From contig JBEKMO010000014.1 of the NCBI GenBank assembly GCA_050008465.1, forward strand, positions 11,962-75,961: a stretch of 64,000 bases of DNA. Direction: 5' to 3'. Position numbers and translations under genes: made by a program. The notes beneath the pieces are model-generated. The model worked only from the letters and a program-made list of their open reading frames with translations. It was not told the origin of the DNA and ran no database searches. Positions 26,040-34,558 of this stretch are shown here, in pieces. Origin of the DNA: Fen-330 sp050008465. Its GTDB lineage: Bacteria; Acidobacteriota; Terriglobia; Bryobacterales; Bryobacteraceae. Within the stretch, counting starts at the first letter, position 1; every line of letters begins with the position of its first letter.

Positions 26040-27281
26040 TTACCCCACTTTGTAGATGGTGAGGCCGGAGAGCAGCTTGGGGTAGAAGTCCGTCGATTTC
26101 TGGGGCATGACACCGCCGGCGAAGGCAATGCGGGCCACCTCGGAGACGGGGACCGGATGGAGCAGGAAGGCCAGTTGGGCGGCGCCGGAGCGCACCTGTT
26201 CGAGGGCGGCGTCGAGCCCGCGCACGTAGCGGAGGTGACGCTGCTCGCGGACGTCGGCCTCATCCAACCCCAGCAGGTTATCGAGCACGGCCTGGTGGAG
26301 GAAGCTCACATCCAGTTGGCCCGGGTCGCGGGGAGCGTCCAGCAAGTACAGGCCGCCGGAGAGCGCCAGGCCGAGGCGGATCGCCTCCGGGCGCTCGTCG
26401 GCCCAGGCGCGGCGCAGGGCCTCGAGGGATTCCAGGGGCGTGACGTGGAAGCGCTGCCCGGCGGCGCTCAGGAAGGCGCTGGCGTCGAACCGGCTGAGGC
26501 CGTGGACCACGCGGTGCGTGGCCAGGATCCTGAGGCCGTCGGAGTGCAGGTTAACGAAGGTCATCATCACCTTACGCGCGCCCTCCAGATCGGGATTCTG
26601 GTTGCGAAAGGCGAGCGCCGTCTCGTAGCGGTGATGGCCGTCGGCGATCAGCAGCCGCTGGTCCGCCATGAGTTGCTGAATCCGGGCGATCAACCGCGGG
26701 TCGGAGATCTTCCACAACCGGTGGCTAGCCTGATACTCGTCGGCGACCTCGAGTGGCGGGGCGGCCTGCGCGACACCGTCCAGGATGCGGTCGATTTCGC
26801 CGAGCGGGTCGGGGTAGAGCATGAAGAGCTGACCGGCGTGGGCGCGGGTGTGGCGGAGCAGCTCGAGGCGGTCCTGCTTGGGGCCCGAAAGGGTCTGCTC
26901 GTGGCGGTGGACGGTGCCCTCGGCGTAGTCTTCGACGGCGCCCAGGGCGATGAAGCCTTTGCGCAGCAGGCGCTCGCCGGTGTCCGGGGAGGAGAACTCC
27001 TGGAAGCAGGCGAACAAGCCCGGCTCGGCGTCCTGGGCCAGGATGCCGGTCGAGATCCAGTCGCTCAGATAGCGGGCGGCGCGGGTGTAGACGTTCTCGG
27101 TTTCGGAATCCGAGGGGAACCGTTCACCCAGAATGACGCGCACCAGGTTGTATGGGCTGAGCGAGAGATACCGCGCGCGCATCTGCGGGGTGATCTTGTC
27201 ATAGGGCTGGGTGAGGAGGTTGGCGAGCGGCCCGGCTTTCTGGGTGTAGCGATAGGGTTGGAACGGGAAGATCTTGGCCAT
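26040..27281 (-). CDS. DUF1015 family protein
   Basis: The product from ATG 27281 is 413 residues (MAKIFPFQPYRYTQKAGPLANLLTQPYDKI); a start at 27311 would add ten non-conserved residues. This is the conserved DUF1015 start, and DQRLLIADGHHRYETALAFRNQ is the family's signature DGHHRY block. The family is widespread, often beside serC/serA, and has been suggested to have kinase activity, but its role is not clear here. It stands alone between a hybrid kinase and the TadG-like gene. Confidence 0.9.
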   Translation of the reverse strand: MAKIFPFQPYRYTQKAGPLANLLTQPYDKITPQMRARYLSLSPYNLVRVILGERFPSDSETENVYTRAARYLSDWISTGILAQDAEPGLFACFQEFSSPDTGERLLRKGFIALGAVEDYAEGTVHRHEQTLSGPKQDRLELLRHTRAHAGQLFMLYPDPLGEIDRILDGVAQAAPPLEVADEYQASHRLWKISDPRLIARIQQLMADQRLLIADGHHRYETALAFRNQNPDLEGARKVMMTFVNLHSDGLRILATHRVVHGLSRFDASAFLSAAGQRFHVTPLESLEALRRAWADERPEAIRLGLALSGGLYLLDAPRDPGQLDVSFLHQAVLDNLLGLDEADVREQRHLRYVRGLDAALEQVRSGAAQLAFLLHPVPVSEVARIAFAGGVMPQKSTDFYPKLLSGLTIYKVG

Positions 27282-27334
27282 GGGTGCGATTCTCGATTTT
27301 CGCACACCCAAGCGTGGCGATCAGCTCCGGGCGC

Positions 27335-29095
27335 TTAATGGCTCAGTCTCAGGAGTTCGGATTGCACCTGCTGGAAGGCGTAACCAATCGAGCCCGGCCC
27401 GGCGTCGTAGTACATGCCGGTTGTGGAATTGGGGTCATAGTCGCTGGAGAGGTACTGCCCATAGGCGTCATGCGCCCAGTCTGCAAAGTCCTTATTCGTG
27501 TTCGCGAGACGCTTCAGCAACGCCTTGTCGACGTCCTCTTTCCCGTGGTAGCCGATGCAGTAGATTGTCGGGAGCAGGTTCGTGTCCCCGCGGATCCGCT
27601 TGCCCGCATTGAAAGTAGTGTTCCAGGACGCCAGCCCGATCTGATACGCGTTGTTGACCGAGTTCATGTTCAAGTTGACATTGGCGTTGTGATAGAGTAA
27701 TGAGTTCCGGTAATCGATGGTATTGGTCTTGTTTCCGTAGAGGTCCTCTGTGGGGAAACTGCTCAAATCAGCATTCGAGAGGCTGGTCCACGTGGGATCG
27801 GCCCTGAACTGGCAGCCTTGGCTATTGGTCTGAACTGGCCAGTAGTGGCCGTAGCTGTCGAGGTAGTCGCGGTCGGGATTGGAGAGCCAACCGTTCACGT
27901 CGGTGGCGAGTTGGGTCGGGGTCGGACTCGCGAGCGGGACCGACCCAGGAGGGTACGGGGAATTCTTCATCAGCGGAAAGATTCCAATGGCGTTGTTGAC
28001 GTTGCCGAAGCTGGCAGTCTGCGTCATCCAGCCAATAATCGGGTTGAGGGGGGTATTCCAGTTTGCGCAGCCGGCGTTCTTGACCACGTTGGCGGAACCC
28101 GTGGAAGCGGTGTCGCCAGGGTAGAGAGAAACTGCCGGGTTCCCGTTGTAGCTCGCCGTGAAGGAACTTGGCATGCCGTCGGTAAACAGCACGATCACGT
28201 TGTAGTAGAGCGGCTGCGGGGTCTTGGTGAGCTCCTTGTAAGCCAGAATAAGCGCTTCGGCCATCCCGGTGGCGGAACCGGCCGCGAGGTAGCTGCCGAC
28301 CTGGTCTACGATGTTCGGCGTGCCCGTCTTGAAATGCTGGTCCGGGCCAGTGCCGCTATCGGGGAGATTGTAGTTCCGCGGGGGATAGGCGACGAGGGCA
28401 CTGCCGCCAAAGATAACCAGTCCCATTTGGTCGCGGGATTCGTCGAAGTTAACCACAAAACCGTACCGCGGGTCGGAGTTCGATACGGCATCCTTCAGGG
28501 CATCGATCGGACAGGTCGGAGAGCAAGGCAAATTCATCGAGTTCGACCGGTCCAGAACGAGCACCAGGCGGACCCAGCGGCGCGCGGCCTGCCCCGCGGC
28601 GCCCACGGCGGAGGTCGTACTGAAGTGCCCCGAGGCGTCCTTTATCGTGCGGGCGAACAGCAGCGGCACGGTTACACTCGCGGTGACAGTGACGAAAATC
28701 TCCCTGGAATCGGGGGGCTGCCACAGGATACAGCCGCCATTGCCAGCACTCAAATTGTTGTTGATGTTGGCGCAGGTGCCCTCCGCGATTGTGGGCGCGG
28801 AGGTCACCCCCCAGTAATTCAGGGGGAGATTGGCGTTCAAGAACTGGTGCGCGACGGTATTCATCCTGGTGGCCTGAGCACTAAGAGATACCGCGCCCGA
28901 GATGGAGCGCCCAGCGGCCAGCACGGCGCCGTCAACGGCCCCTTGGAGCTTGGACTTGACCACGTACAACATCGTCAGGTCGATGGCCAGGGCCACCATG
29001 GGCAGCAGGACGGACATCAGCATCAGCGTCAGCAGGATTAGGGCCACGCCTGCCTGCTGTTCCCGACGCGGGGAGTTCGCTTGCATCTCGCTCAT
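27335..29095 (-). CDS. TadG-like protein with von Willebrand factor A domain
   Basis: The best start is ATG 29095 (586 residues), with GAGGGTG six bases upstream; GTG 29101 is less likely. The N-terminus VALILLTLMLMSVLLPMVALAIDLTMLYVVKSKLQGAVDGAVLAAGRSI is the TadE/TadG-type membrane anchor that pseudopilin-like proteins share. A vWA domain follows (WVRLVLVLDRSNSMNLPC with the DxSxS metal site, and a later LFTDGMPSSF). TadG proteins help assemble tight-adherence pili or minor fibres at the surface. Two TadE-like genes lie upstream in the same direction, but no TadA, TadB/C, RcpA or Flp gene is here. Confidence 0.85.
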   Translation of the reverse strand: MSEMQANSPRREQQAGVALILLTLMLMSVLLPMVALAIDLTMLYVVKSKLQGAVDGAVLAAGRSISGAVSLSAQATRMNTVAHQFLNANLPLNYWGVTSAPTIAEGTCANINNNLSAGNGGCILWQPPDSREIFVTVTASVTVPLLFARTIKDASGHFSTTSAVGAAGQAARRWVRLVLVLDRSNSMNLPCSPTCPIDALKDAVSNSDPRYGFVVNFDESRDQMGLVIFGGSALVAYPPRNYNLPDSGTGPDQHFKTGTPNIVDQVGSYLAAGSATGMAEALILAYKELTKTPQPLYYNVIVLFTDGMPSSFTASYNGNPAVSLYPGDTASTGSANVVKNAGCANWNTPLNPIIGWMTQTASFGNVNNAIGIFPLMKNSPYPPGSVPLASPTPTQLATDVNGWLSNPDRDYLDSYGHYWPVQTNSQGCQFRADPTWTSLSNADLSSFPTEDLYGNKTNTIDYRNSLLYHNANVNLNMNSVNNAYQIGLASWNTTFNAGKRIRGDTNLLPTIYCIGYHGKEDVDKALLKRLANTNKDFADWAHDAYGQYLSSDYDPNSTTGMYYDAGPGSIGYAFQQVQSELLRLSH

Positions 29096-29105
29096 ATGCA
29101 CACCC

Positions 29106-29840
29106 TCAGAAAAGTGTTACCACGTAAATGCCGGCGTTGTTGCGGAACGGGGGAAACGGTGTGGACCTGAAAGACGCTTCGACCAAGTAAGCCGAGGTGC
29201 CGGCCCCATAACCTACCGGCAGCTTGTTTGCATCAACCAGGGGGTAGCCTGAACCGTCTGTCGCGATAGTGAGCAAGTTAAAGGTGCTCTTCAACTTCAA
29301 TGCGTTGTCGGTAAGGTAGACGGGGTAAGTGTAGGTGACCCCGGCATTAGTTATTGTGGCCGAAACGACGTTGCCCCCGTCATCGAAATCGGCGGCGGGC
29401 ATTGGGTCCGTCGTGAAGCGGCTGGATGTCATCAGCGAAGTGTCGCCGATGGTAGACCGCTGCGCCACGACCCACTTTGCCAGGTTGGTGCAGGTCACGC
29501 CGCTGCTCGTGAGCGTGTCGCATTCCCGCTGCGAAATGAACTTGATCGTGGTGAGGATGATCAGCCCACTGCCGCCGGACGTTTGCAGGTTCAATTCTTT
29601 GCCCAGGCGCGCGATCAAGGCCCGGTTGGTTGCGTCGTTCGGGAGATTCGGCGAGGTCGAGAAAGTCATCCCGCCCGCGTACAAGTTGGAGACGTCCCGC
29701 GCCACCTGGACGGCCTGCATAGCTCTGATAAGCTCCGCGCCGTAAACCAATGTGCCCAGCAGCAGGGGGACCCAAAGCAGCGACGTCAGGGCGAACTCGA
29801 TGGTCGCCACGCCCGATTCAGTTCGGTTGGTCTTGGACAT
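29106..29840 (-). CDS. TadE-like pseudopilin protein
   Basis: I prefer ATG 29840 (244 residues), which has GGGAGG six bases upstream; three other starts up to GTG 29867 exist. After MSKTNRTESG comes the typical TadE anchor VATIEFALTSLLWVPLLLGTLVYGAELIRAMQAVQVARDVSNLYA. The soluble part is Ser/Thr-rich and holds one pair of cysteines (RECDTL... VTCTNL). It is probably a minor pilin processed and inserted in the inner membrane. It lies between another TadE-like gene and TadG. Confidence 0.82.
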   Translation of the reverse strand: MSKTNRTESGVATIEFALTSLLWVPLLLGTLVYGAELIRAMQAVQVARDVSNLYAGGMTFSTSPNLPNDATNRALIARLGKELNLQTSGGSGLIILTTIKFISQRECDTLTSSGVTCTNLAKWVVAQRSTIGDTSLMTSSRFTTDPMPAADFDDGGNVVSATITNAGVTYTYPVYLTDNALKLKSTFNLLTIATDGSGYPLVDANKLPVGYGAGTSAYLVEASFRSTPFPPFRNNAGIYVVTLF

Positions 29841-29863
29841 TTCCATCCTCCCGGGCATGCGCT

Positions 29864-30355
29864 TCACTCCATTCGGTCCAATGACCGGGCCGTGAACCAG
29901 AACGGCTTCGGGTCGTGGAATACATAAAGCAGGGGCCTGGCGGGATAGTTTTCCACCGACACTTCCACGAGGTTGCCCGTCCCGTTGGCACAGTCAACGT
30001 TAAAGGTACAAGCATCGGATACGGTCAAGGGCGTGCTGGTGTGCTTTGGATCGTACCAGTTGACAGTAATCAGAGCGTTTTTCCCGGTCAGGAACCCGAA
30101 GGAGAACTGCTGCACCCTAGCCTGGATCGCCGTCACGTTCTCCACCGGCTTGCCTTTAAAGTCGCGCGCGGTCACGGCCGCATAGCGCGCCCCCTCGCGC
30201 ACGGAGGTCTGGAGGTTGGCCCGGCAGAACACCATCCAGGCGATGTCGATGGTAAGGAACAGGAAGCCGAGAATGCCGAAGAGCATGAGAGTGAACTCGA
30301 TGACCTCGCTTCCTCTTTCTCGCGCCTTCCGACGACCTGCTGTGTTTCGAACCAT
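29864..30355 (-). CDS. TadE-like pseudopilin protein
   Basis: The likely product is 163 residues from ATG 30355, which has GAGGAG six bases upstream. The anchor is GSEVIEFTLMLFGILGFLFLTIDIAWMVFCRANLQTSVREGARYAA, a classic TadE motif with the conserved E and REGARYA. The periplasmic part has one Cys pair (DACTFNVDCANG). It is the first gene of the TadE-TadE-TadG run and is divergent from the sigma factor gene across about 260 bases. Confidence 0.85.
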   Translation of the reverse strand: MVRNTAGRRKARERGSEVIEFTLMLFGILGFLFLTIDIAWMVFCRANLQTSVREGARYAAVTARDFKGKPVENVTAIQARVQQFSFGFLTGKNALITVNWYDPKHTSTPLTVSDACTFNVDCANGTGNLVEVSVENYPARPLLYVFHDPKPFWFTARSLDRME

Positions 30356-30615
30356 GTGGCACTCCTCACGCCTGCCCGCGGACTCCAAATCCTTCGTGGC
30401 GCACGAGTGCGTGCGCTACGCATCGAACCAGGGATTCACCCTAGATCGTGTTGTCAGTACTGAGGACGATTGAGGACCCAGGATTCTTTACACGGCGGAG
30501 GGAAGAAGTGCTTTTCTTTGAACAAGCGGCAGCAGGAGAGCAAGGGGGTTCATAGTACGGTAATAACCAAAGTAAATATACCCAACGGGCGCGCCACGTA
30601 CTAAGATCAAAGCCA
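30356..30615. promoter_or_regulatory. Divergent intergenic region with likely promoters
   Basis: The 260 bases between the TadE operon and the sigma factor gene hold no gene. It is the most AT-rich stretch nearby, with ACGGTAATAACCAAAGTAAATATACCC at 30555-30585. Facing promoters for both operons are expected here. I cannot assign -35 and -10 boxes with confidence. Confidence 0.45.
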
Positions 30616-31194
30616 GTGACCGAGAGTCGACCTTCGCCCGAAGGGGCGTGTACGTGTGCGGAGACGATCGAGCAGGAGGTGGTCCGGCTCTATCGGGAGA
30701 ACGCGGCTGGGCTGTTCCGATATGGGATCGTGCTGGCGAAGAACCGTGAGGCGGCGCAGGATGCGGTGCAGGAGGCCTTCCTGCGCTACTTTATGGCGCG
30801 CAGCGGGGGCCAACCGGTGGAGCGGCCCAAGGCGTGGCTGTTCCAGGTAGTGCGGAATTTTCTGCTGGATGCATTGAAGGCCTCGAGTGCGCGCAAGGAA
30901 GTCGGGTTGGAGGCGGTGGGCCGGTGGGCCGATAAGAGGCCAGATCCGGAGTCCGAGTACCGGTTTGCGGAAATGTCGCGGCGGCTATGGGAACTTCTGA
31001 GCCCGCGAGAGCTGGAGTGCTTCCGGCTGCGGGCTGAAGGATTGCGCTACGACGAAATCGCGGCCGTGCTTACGCTGCGCTCGGGCACAGTTGGGGCGCT
31101 GCTGGCGCGGGTCCAAAAGAAGATGCGCGAGGATCGCAGGGCGCCGGTGCGGGCGAGTCTTTTTGCCAAGCGGGAAGTTCCTTATGCACCCTGA
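30616..31194 (+). CDS. ECF-type RNA polymerase sigma factor
   Basis: This 192-residue protein has a GTG start. Region 2 is LFRYGIVLAKNREAAQDAVQEAFLRYFMARSGGQPVERPKAWLFQVVRN and region 4 is LSPRELECFRLRAEGLRYDEIAAVLTLRSGTVGALLARVQKKM. Both are typical of ECF sigma factors. The next gene, overlapping by 11 bases, encodes its likely anti-sigma factor. It diverges from the TadE/TadG operon and could control it; this is inference from position. Confidence 0.9.
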   Translation: MTESRPSPEGACTCAETIEQEVVRLYRENAAGLFRYGIVLAKNREAAQDAVQEAFLRYFMARSGGQPVERPKAWLFQVVRNFLLDALKASSARKEVGLEAVGRWADKRPDPESEYRFAEMSRRLWELLSPRELECFRLRAEGLRYDEIAAVLTLRSGTVGALLARVQKKMREDRRAPVRASLFAKREVPYAP

Positions 31195-31687
31195 TCCGGG
31201 CAGGCTGGCGGCATATAGAGACCGGGAGTTGAGCGAGCCGGAGGCGCGCGATGTGGCGCGCCACCTGGAGACCTGTCCCAGATGCGCTCGGGAGGCGGAA
31301 ACGGCCTCGGAGGAGTGGGAGCTGTCGCTGGCCGCCGATGCGCAGTTCCGCTCGCAGTGCGTCCCGCCAGCCGACGGGTTGGAGCAGGTGCTAGGCCTCA
31401 TTCAGGAGTGGAGGCGGTCGGCTGCGGCGGAGGGCGTTGAGGGGCAGGCATCGAGTCTGGCCGAGCTGAGGCGCAGGATCGGCGCGCAACTGGAACTATA
31501 CTTCGGTTCCGAGACGGCGGTGCTGCTGGAGAGCATTGCTTGTTCCCGGGGTCCGGCGGACAATCTGATTACCGCCGTTGAGCCGCTGCTCACTGCATTC
31601 CTGGGGCGCAGGGCCGCCGGCGTGTTGATACGGCGTATCCTCGAGGGGAGCGACCAGCGGTTGTGCCTCAGCCCAGAAACGGCGTAG
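31184..31687 (+). CDS. Zinc-finger anti-sigma factor
   Basis: The product from ATG 31184 is 167 residues, overlapping the sigma gene by 11 bases. It begins with an anti-sigma zinc finger: HLETCPRC with His27, Cys31 and Cys34, the HxxxCxxC motif of ZAS-family proteins. The rest is helical with no membrane helix, so it is soluble. Such proteins hold ECF sigma factors until a signal frees them. A GTG inside its 3' end starts the next gene. Confidence 0.85.
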   Translation: MHPDPGRLAAYRDRELSEPEARDVARHLETCPRCAREAETASEEWELSLAADAQFRSQCVPPADGLEQVLGLIQEWRRSAAAEGVEGQASSLAELRRRIGAQLELYFGSETAVLLESIACSRGPADNLITAVEPLLTAFLGRRAAGVLIRRILEGSDQRLCLSPETA

Positions 31688-32571
31688 TGCTCAAGGCGAT
31701 TGAGCGAGCGCGTCTGCTGGTTGGGAAGGTCTCACTGCCCAATGTGGTCGTTGGGGCGACGGCTGCGGCCCTGGTGGGCGGTGTGGTGTCGGTGCTGTGG
31801 CTGGCTACGGGCCAAGCCGAGGGGCTGCCGCTGTTTTTCAGGTATCCGGGCACGCTGACCGTGATCGCCTTGAACCTGGCGGGATTGGTGCTGAGCATGG
31901 TGGCCCGGCGGCAGTTCTCGCGGGGCGAGCCGATGCGGCTGGTATGGTCCGTGCTGGCGGTGGCGGCAGCATGCAGTCTGACGAGCGGGGTCCTCTCCCA
32001 GGTGGCTGGCGAGAATTGGCGGCGGGCCAGGCTGATCCTGGGTGGACCAGTGCAGACGGTGCTGCTGGCGTTGGGACTCGCGCTGGCGCTGGGGATCTAC
32101 CGGCAGAGTGGCATCCGGAGCCGCCCGCGGATCCCGGATTGGCTGTTGATGGTTGTCGTGGCTGGCTTTTGCGGCTGGGAGATCTACGACGAGTCCCTGC
32201 TACAAGCGCCCGGGAGCCCGCTGAGCTTCCAGCAGGCGGTTAGTCTCGTCAACGACCCGCTGCTGAGCCTGTTGCTGATCGAGGCCATCCTGATCCGCCG
32301 CTCGGCGCTGAAGATGGGCCGGGGGTTGATCGCCCGATGCTGGGGTGCGTTCACGGCGGGGATCTTCCTGACGTTCGTGGGCGACATCGCGGTGTGGATC
32401 TCCGGGCACAGCCCGCTCCCGGTACCGCTGACCGCCACCACCTGGTACCTGTGGTTCCTGGCGAGTGGGGCATACGCTCTGGCGCCGGCGTGCCAAGTGG
32501 AAGCCTGCCGCCGTGCCGGCAGTTCCCTCGCGGCGCCGCTTTCCGGCCGAAGCGCGATACCGGCGGCGTGA
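31663..32571 (+). CDS. Hypothetical polytopic membrane protein
   Basis: This 302-residue protein has a GTG start overlapping the anti-sigma gene by 25 bases, so translation is coupled. About seven or eight helices are seen, such as VVVGATAAALVGGVVSVLWLA, TVLLALGLALALGIY and WYLWFLASGAYALAPACQ. I do not recognise the family. As the third gene behind a sigma/anti-sigma pair it may be the membrane sensor that acts on the anti-sigma factor, but this is inference. Confidence 0.7.
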   Translation: MPQPRNGVVLKAIERARLLVGKVSLPNVVVGATAAALVGGVVSVLWLATGQAEGLPLFFRYPGTLTVIALNLAGLVLSMVARRQFSRGEPMRLVWSVLAVAAACSLTSGVLSQVAGENWRRARLILGGPVQTVLLALGLALALGIYRQSGIRSRPRIPDWLLMVVVAGFCGWEIYDESLLQAPGSPLSFQQAVSLVNDPLLSLLLIEAILIRRSALKMGRGLIARCWGAFTAGIFLTFVGDIAVWISGHSPLPVPLTATTWYLWFLASGAYALAPACQVEACRRAGSSLAAPLSGRSAIPAA

Positions 32572-32585
32572 GTCCGCGACAATCG

Positions 32586-33050
32586 CGCGAGGGGGGCGAC
32601 GAGGCAATCCGTGTGGCACGCCGCCACCTGGAGATGGATCCGCAGTTCTTCCCCGCCAGAGACATCATCGGTCTGTGCGAGGCACAGAGAGGCAGATTCG
32701 CGTAGGCGATTTCCGAATTCGAGAAAGCGGCGGCACAGGGAGGCCGTTCGCCGACGACTCTCGGCCCGCTGGGTAACGCGCTGGCCCGCTCCGGACGGCT
32801 GGCTGAAGCGCGCTCGGTCCTGGCGGAGGTCGAGTCCATTCAGAAGGCTGGGGGCATCGCAGGCGTCGCACTGGCGATGATCCACACAGGCCTGGGCGAG
32901 AGAAAGCAGGGCATTGAGTCGCTGCGCCAGGCTGCCGATGCCCACGACACCGATGTGACCTTCATGGGGGTGGACCCGGTCTTCGACCCGCTTCGGGGAG
33001 AGCCAGAATTCCGGGCGCTTTGCGCGCGGCTGGGGTCTGCTGGCTGTTGA
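32586..33050 (+). pseudogene. Remnant of a TPR protein, probably C-terminus of a TPR kinase/regulator
   Basis: One frame reads AIRVARRHLEMDPQFFPARD, then TAG at 32703, then AISEFEKAAAQGGRSPTTLG, PLGNALARSGRLAEARSVLAE, GVALAMIHTGLGERKQGIES and the stop at 33048-33050 after FRALCARLGSAGC. These are TPR repeats like those ending acidobacterial Ser/Thr kinase-TPR and winged-helix-TPR regulators. The N-terminal part is missing and the in-frame UAG splits one TPR, so it is a dead fragment. It follows the membrane protein gene directly. Confidence 0.75.
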
Positions 33051-33069
33051 GAAACGGCGACAGCCGGTG
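33045..33069 (+). repeat. Dispersed motif TTGARAAACGGYGACAG, copy 1
   Basis: TGTTGAGAAACGGCGACAGCCGG lies at the end of the TPR remnant. A close copy (TTATTGAAAAACGGTGACAG) is at 39248. Both lie in gene-free DNA next to other repeats. Confidence 0.45.
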
Positions 33070-33124
33070 TTATGGCGTGTGCACCAGCCCGGAGGATGAG
33101 AATGGGCGGGAGGGGCAACCTTCG

Positions 33125-33149
33125 GGACAGGGCTGGAGCCCTATCCTAC
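33125..33149 (+). repeat. Dispersed palindrome, family A
   Basis: GGACAGGGCTGGAGCC then CTATCCTAC is a family A palindrome. It is followed at once by a second small hairpin (GACCGCTGGGCGGTC, 33151-33165) and a family B motif at 33160. It overlaps the end of the PEP-CTERM fragment. Confidence 0.65.
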
Positions 33150-33419
33150 CGACCGCTGGGCGGTCCCTCGGTTGCGGAGCCGCGGCCGAAAGAACTTGCC
33201 GATTCCGATGAGAAGGACTCCCATGCCCAGGACCAGTGTGGGAGGTTCGGGAGCCGGCTCGGGGCCGTGGTCATGGTCGTACCCCGGCCCGATGAGCATC
33301 TGAGCGGCGCCCTTGGTGTTCAGGATGAAGTTCCTGTAACTGGACCCGTTGCGGCCGATGGTGTAGCTCACCGGGTTCAAGTTGGTGTCACCACGGATCC
33401 TCATGCCCGCATTGAACCT
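33141..33419 (-). pseudogene. TadG-derived fragment joined to a PEP-CTERM tail
   Basis: The minus strand reads FNAGMRIRGDTNLNPVSYTIGRNG from 33419, close to FNAGKRIRGDTNLLPTIYCIGYHG near the C-terminus of the TadG-like protein; the DNA also matches. From about residue 26 the sequence switches to LNTKGAAQMLIGPGYDHDHG, then PEPAPEPPTLVLGMGVLLIGIGKFF and basic RPRLRNRG, a PEP-CTERM sorting tail (PEP, one helix, basic end). Stops block the frame upstream. It looks like a recombination product of two genes. An 87-residue peptide from ATG 33404 is still open. Confidence 0.65.
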
Positions 33420-33483
33420 GCATTTTCATTTTCACCACTTACTCATAACCTCCTGACGCCTTCGGACGCCTTTATTGGCGGGG

Positions 33484-33790
33484 CACCGCGGAGCAGTGTA
33501 TCAAGGAAGGCAAACAGGCCGTCAAGATGACCCGCCCGTCCTGCCATCACTTCCGCTCCAATGAGGTGCGGCTGTGGCTGAGCGTGATCGCCTACAACCT
33601 GGGCAACCTGTGGCGGAGTCTGGCGCTGCCGAACAAGACCGATGGCTGGTCATTGGCGAGCTTGCAGCAGCGGTTGGTGAAGGCAGGTGGGCGTTTGATC
33701 AAGCATGCGCGGTATTACTGGCTGCTGTTGGCAGAGAGCCATCTGACGCGGCGGCTGTTCGGGGCGATGGCGCGGCGTCGGGGAAGCAAA
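33484..33790 (+). pseudogene. IS1380-family transposase C-terminal remnant
   Basis: The frame reads TAEQCIKEGKQAVKMTRPSC, HHFRSNEVRLWLSVIAYNLGNLWRSLALP, WSLASLQQRLVKAGGRLIKHARYYWLLLAESHLTRRLFG. This is the conserved end of IS1380 transposases. The N-terminal three quarters, including the DDE residues, are missing and no terminal inverted repeat is evident. The open frame continues by chance into the next IS remnant. Confidence 0.8.
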
Positions 33791-33993
33791 CAGGCCGAAG
33801 GAAGGACGGGGATGGAGAGGTGTATGAGAAATCGCTTGAAATCAGGCACTTCCGGGTTTTTCCGTACTCGAAGGAGGGAGAGCTGGACCTTTCCCGGGCC
33901 GCCGGAGTCGCTCGGGGTTGAAAGCATGAAAAGGCAGCCCTCACGGAAGCGGTTAGGTTTACACTGGAAGGGGGCCAGGATGCCAAAATGGAA

Positions 33994-34279
33994 ATCTTCG
34001 CTAAGATTGAGGTTCCGTCGCGGCAGCGCGGTGGCCAAGGTGGTTATCGCGCGAGAGTTGGCGGTGCGGCTGTGCTGGAAACTGCGGGAAGCAAGGCAGC
34101 CAAGTGCCGCCGGCTCGTATGCATGGTCGCCCGGGGATTTCCATAGTGGACCGAAGTCCATCGACAAAATGGTGGAGCGCCCCGACTCCCCTGGCAACCG
34201 AGAGGGAAGTTCGAACAGCGAATCATGGCCGGTGGTTGAAGATCGAATAGATGGCTGGTGGAAGCCGATCTCACCGTAG
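33994..34279 (+). pseudogene. IS110/IS116-like transposase C-terminal remnant
   Basis: The same open frame continues as RFRRGSAVAKVVIARELAVRLCWKLREA, resembling the C-terminal end of IS110/IS116 transposases (the arginine-rich, K-V-A-I-A-R-K-L-A-V-R-L-Y-W pattern). The rest of the gene is lacking. The tail to 34279 (SNSESWPVVEDRIDGWW) may be part of the same element. The 205 bases between the two IS remnants hold nothing I can identify. Confidence 0.6.
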
Positions 34280-34558
34280 GATGCGAGGGAAGGAATCTTG
34301 GTCAGAGGCTGCCAAAGGATCCTGACAAAGACGAAGCCGCGCTTTGCGCGTGCTTCGTCGACGCCCAAGTATAGCGAGCCGTTCGCAGCGTCCAGGGTCT
34401 GCGATGAACGGTCCGACAGAAAGCGCCGGACCGCCCTTGACCCTGCTCCGGGCTCACGAAAGTGCCGGTGTCTCTTGATAAAGCGGGCGCCGTTATAGAT
34501 GGAGATCCGTGCGCCGGGCCGTCGCGTGGCGGCTGATGTCGAGGAGTGAATTCGCGTT
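34280..34558. other. Intergenic DNA with no supported gene
   Basis: No gene is supported here. The minus strand holds a degraded open frame (SQTLDAANGSLYLGVDEAR and following) that may be a scrap of a secreted protein, but it has no clear ends. The radical SAM gene begins at 34559. Confidence 0.4.

Noticed and set aside
33527..34279. 250-residue hypothetical gene
   Set aside because: It is a chance fusion of two transposase remnants, so I list the pieces instead.
34280..34558. Minus-strand open frame that could code for a secreted protein scrap
   Set aside because: There are no clear ends or motif beyond a short SLYLGVDEAR stretch.
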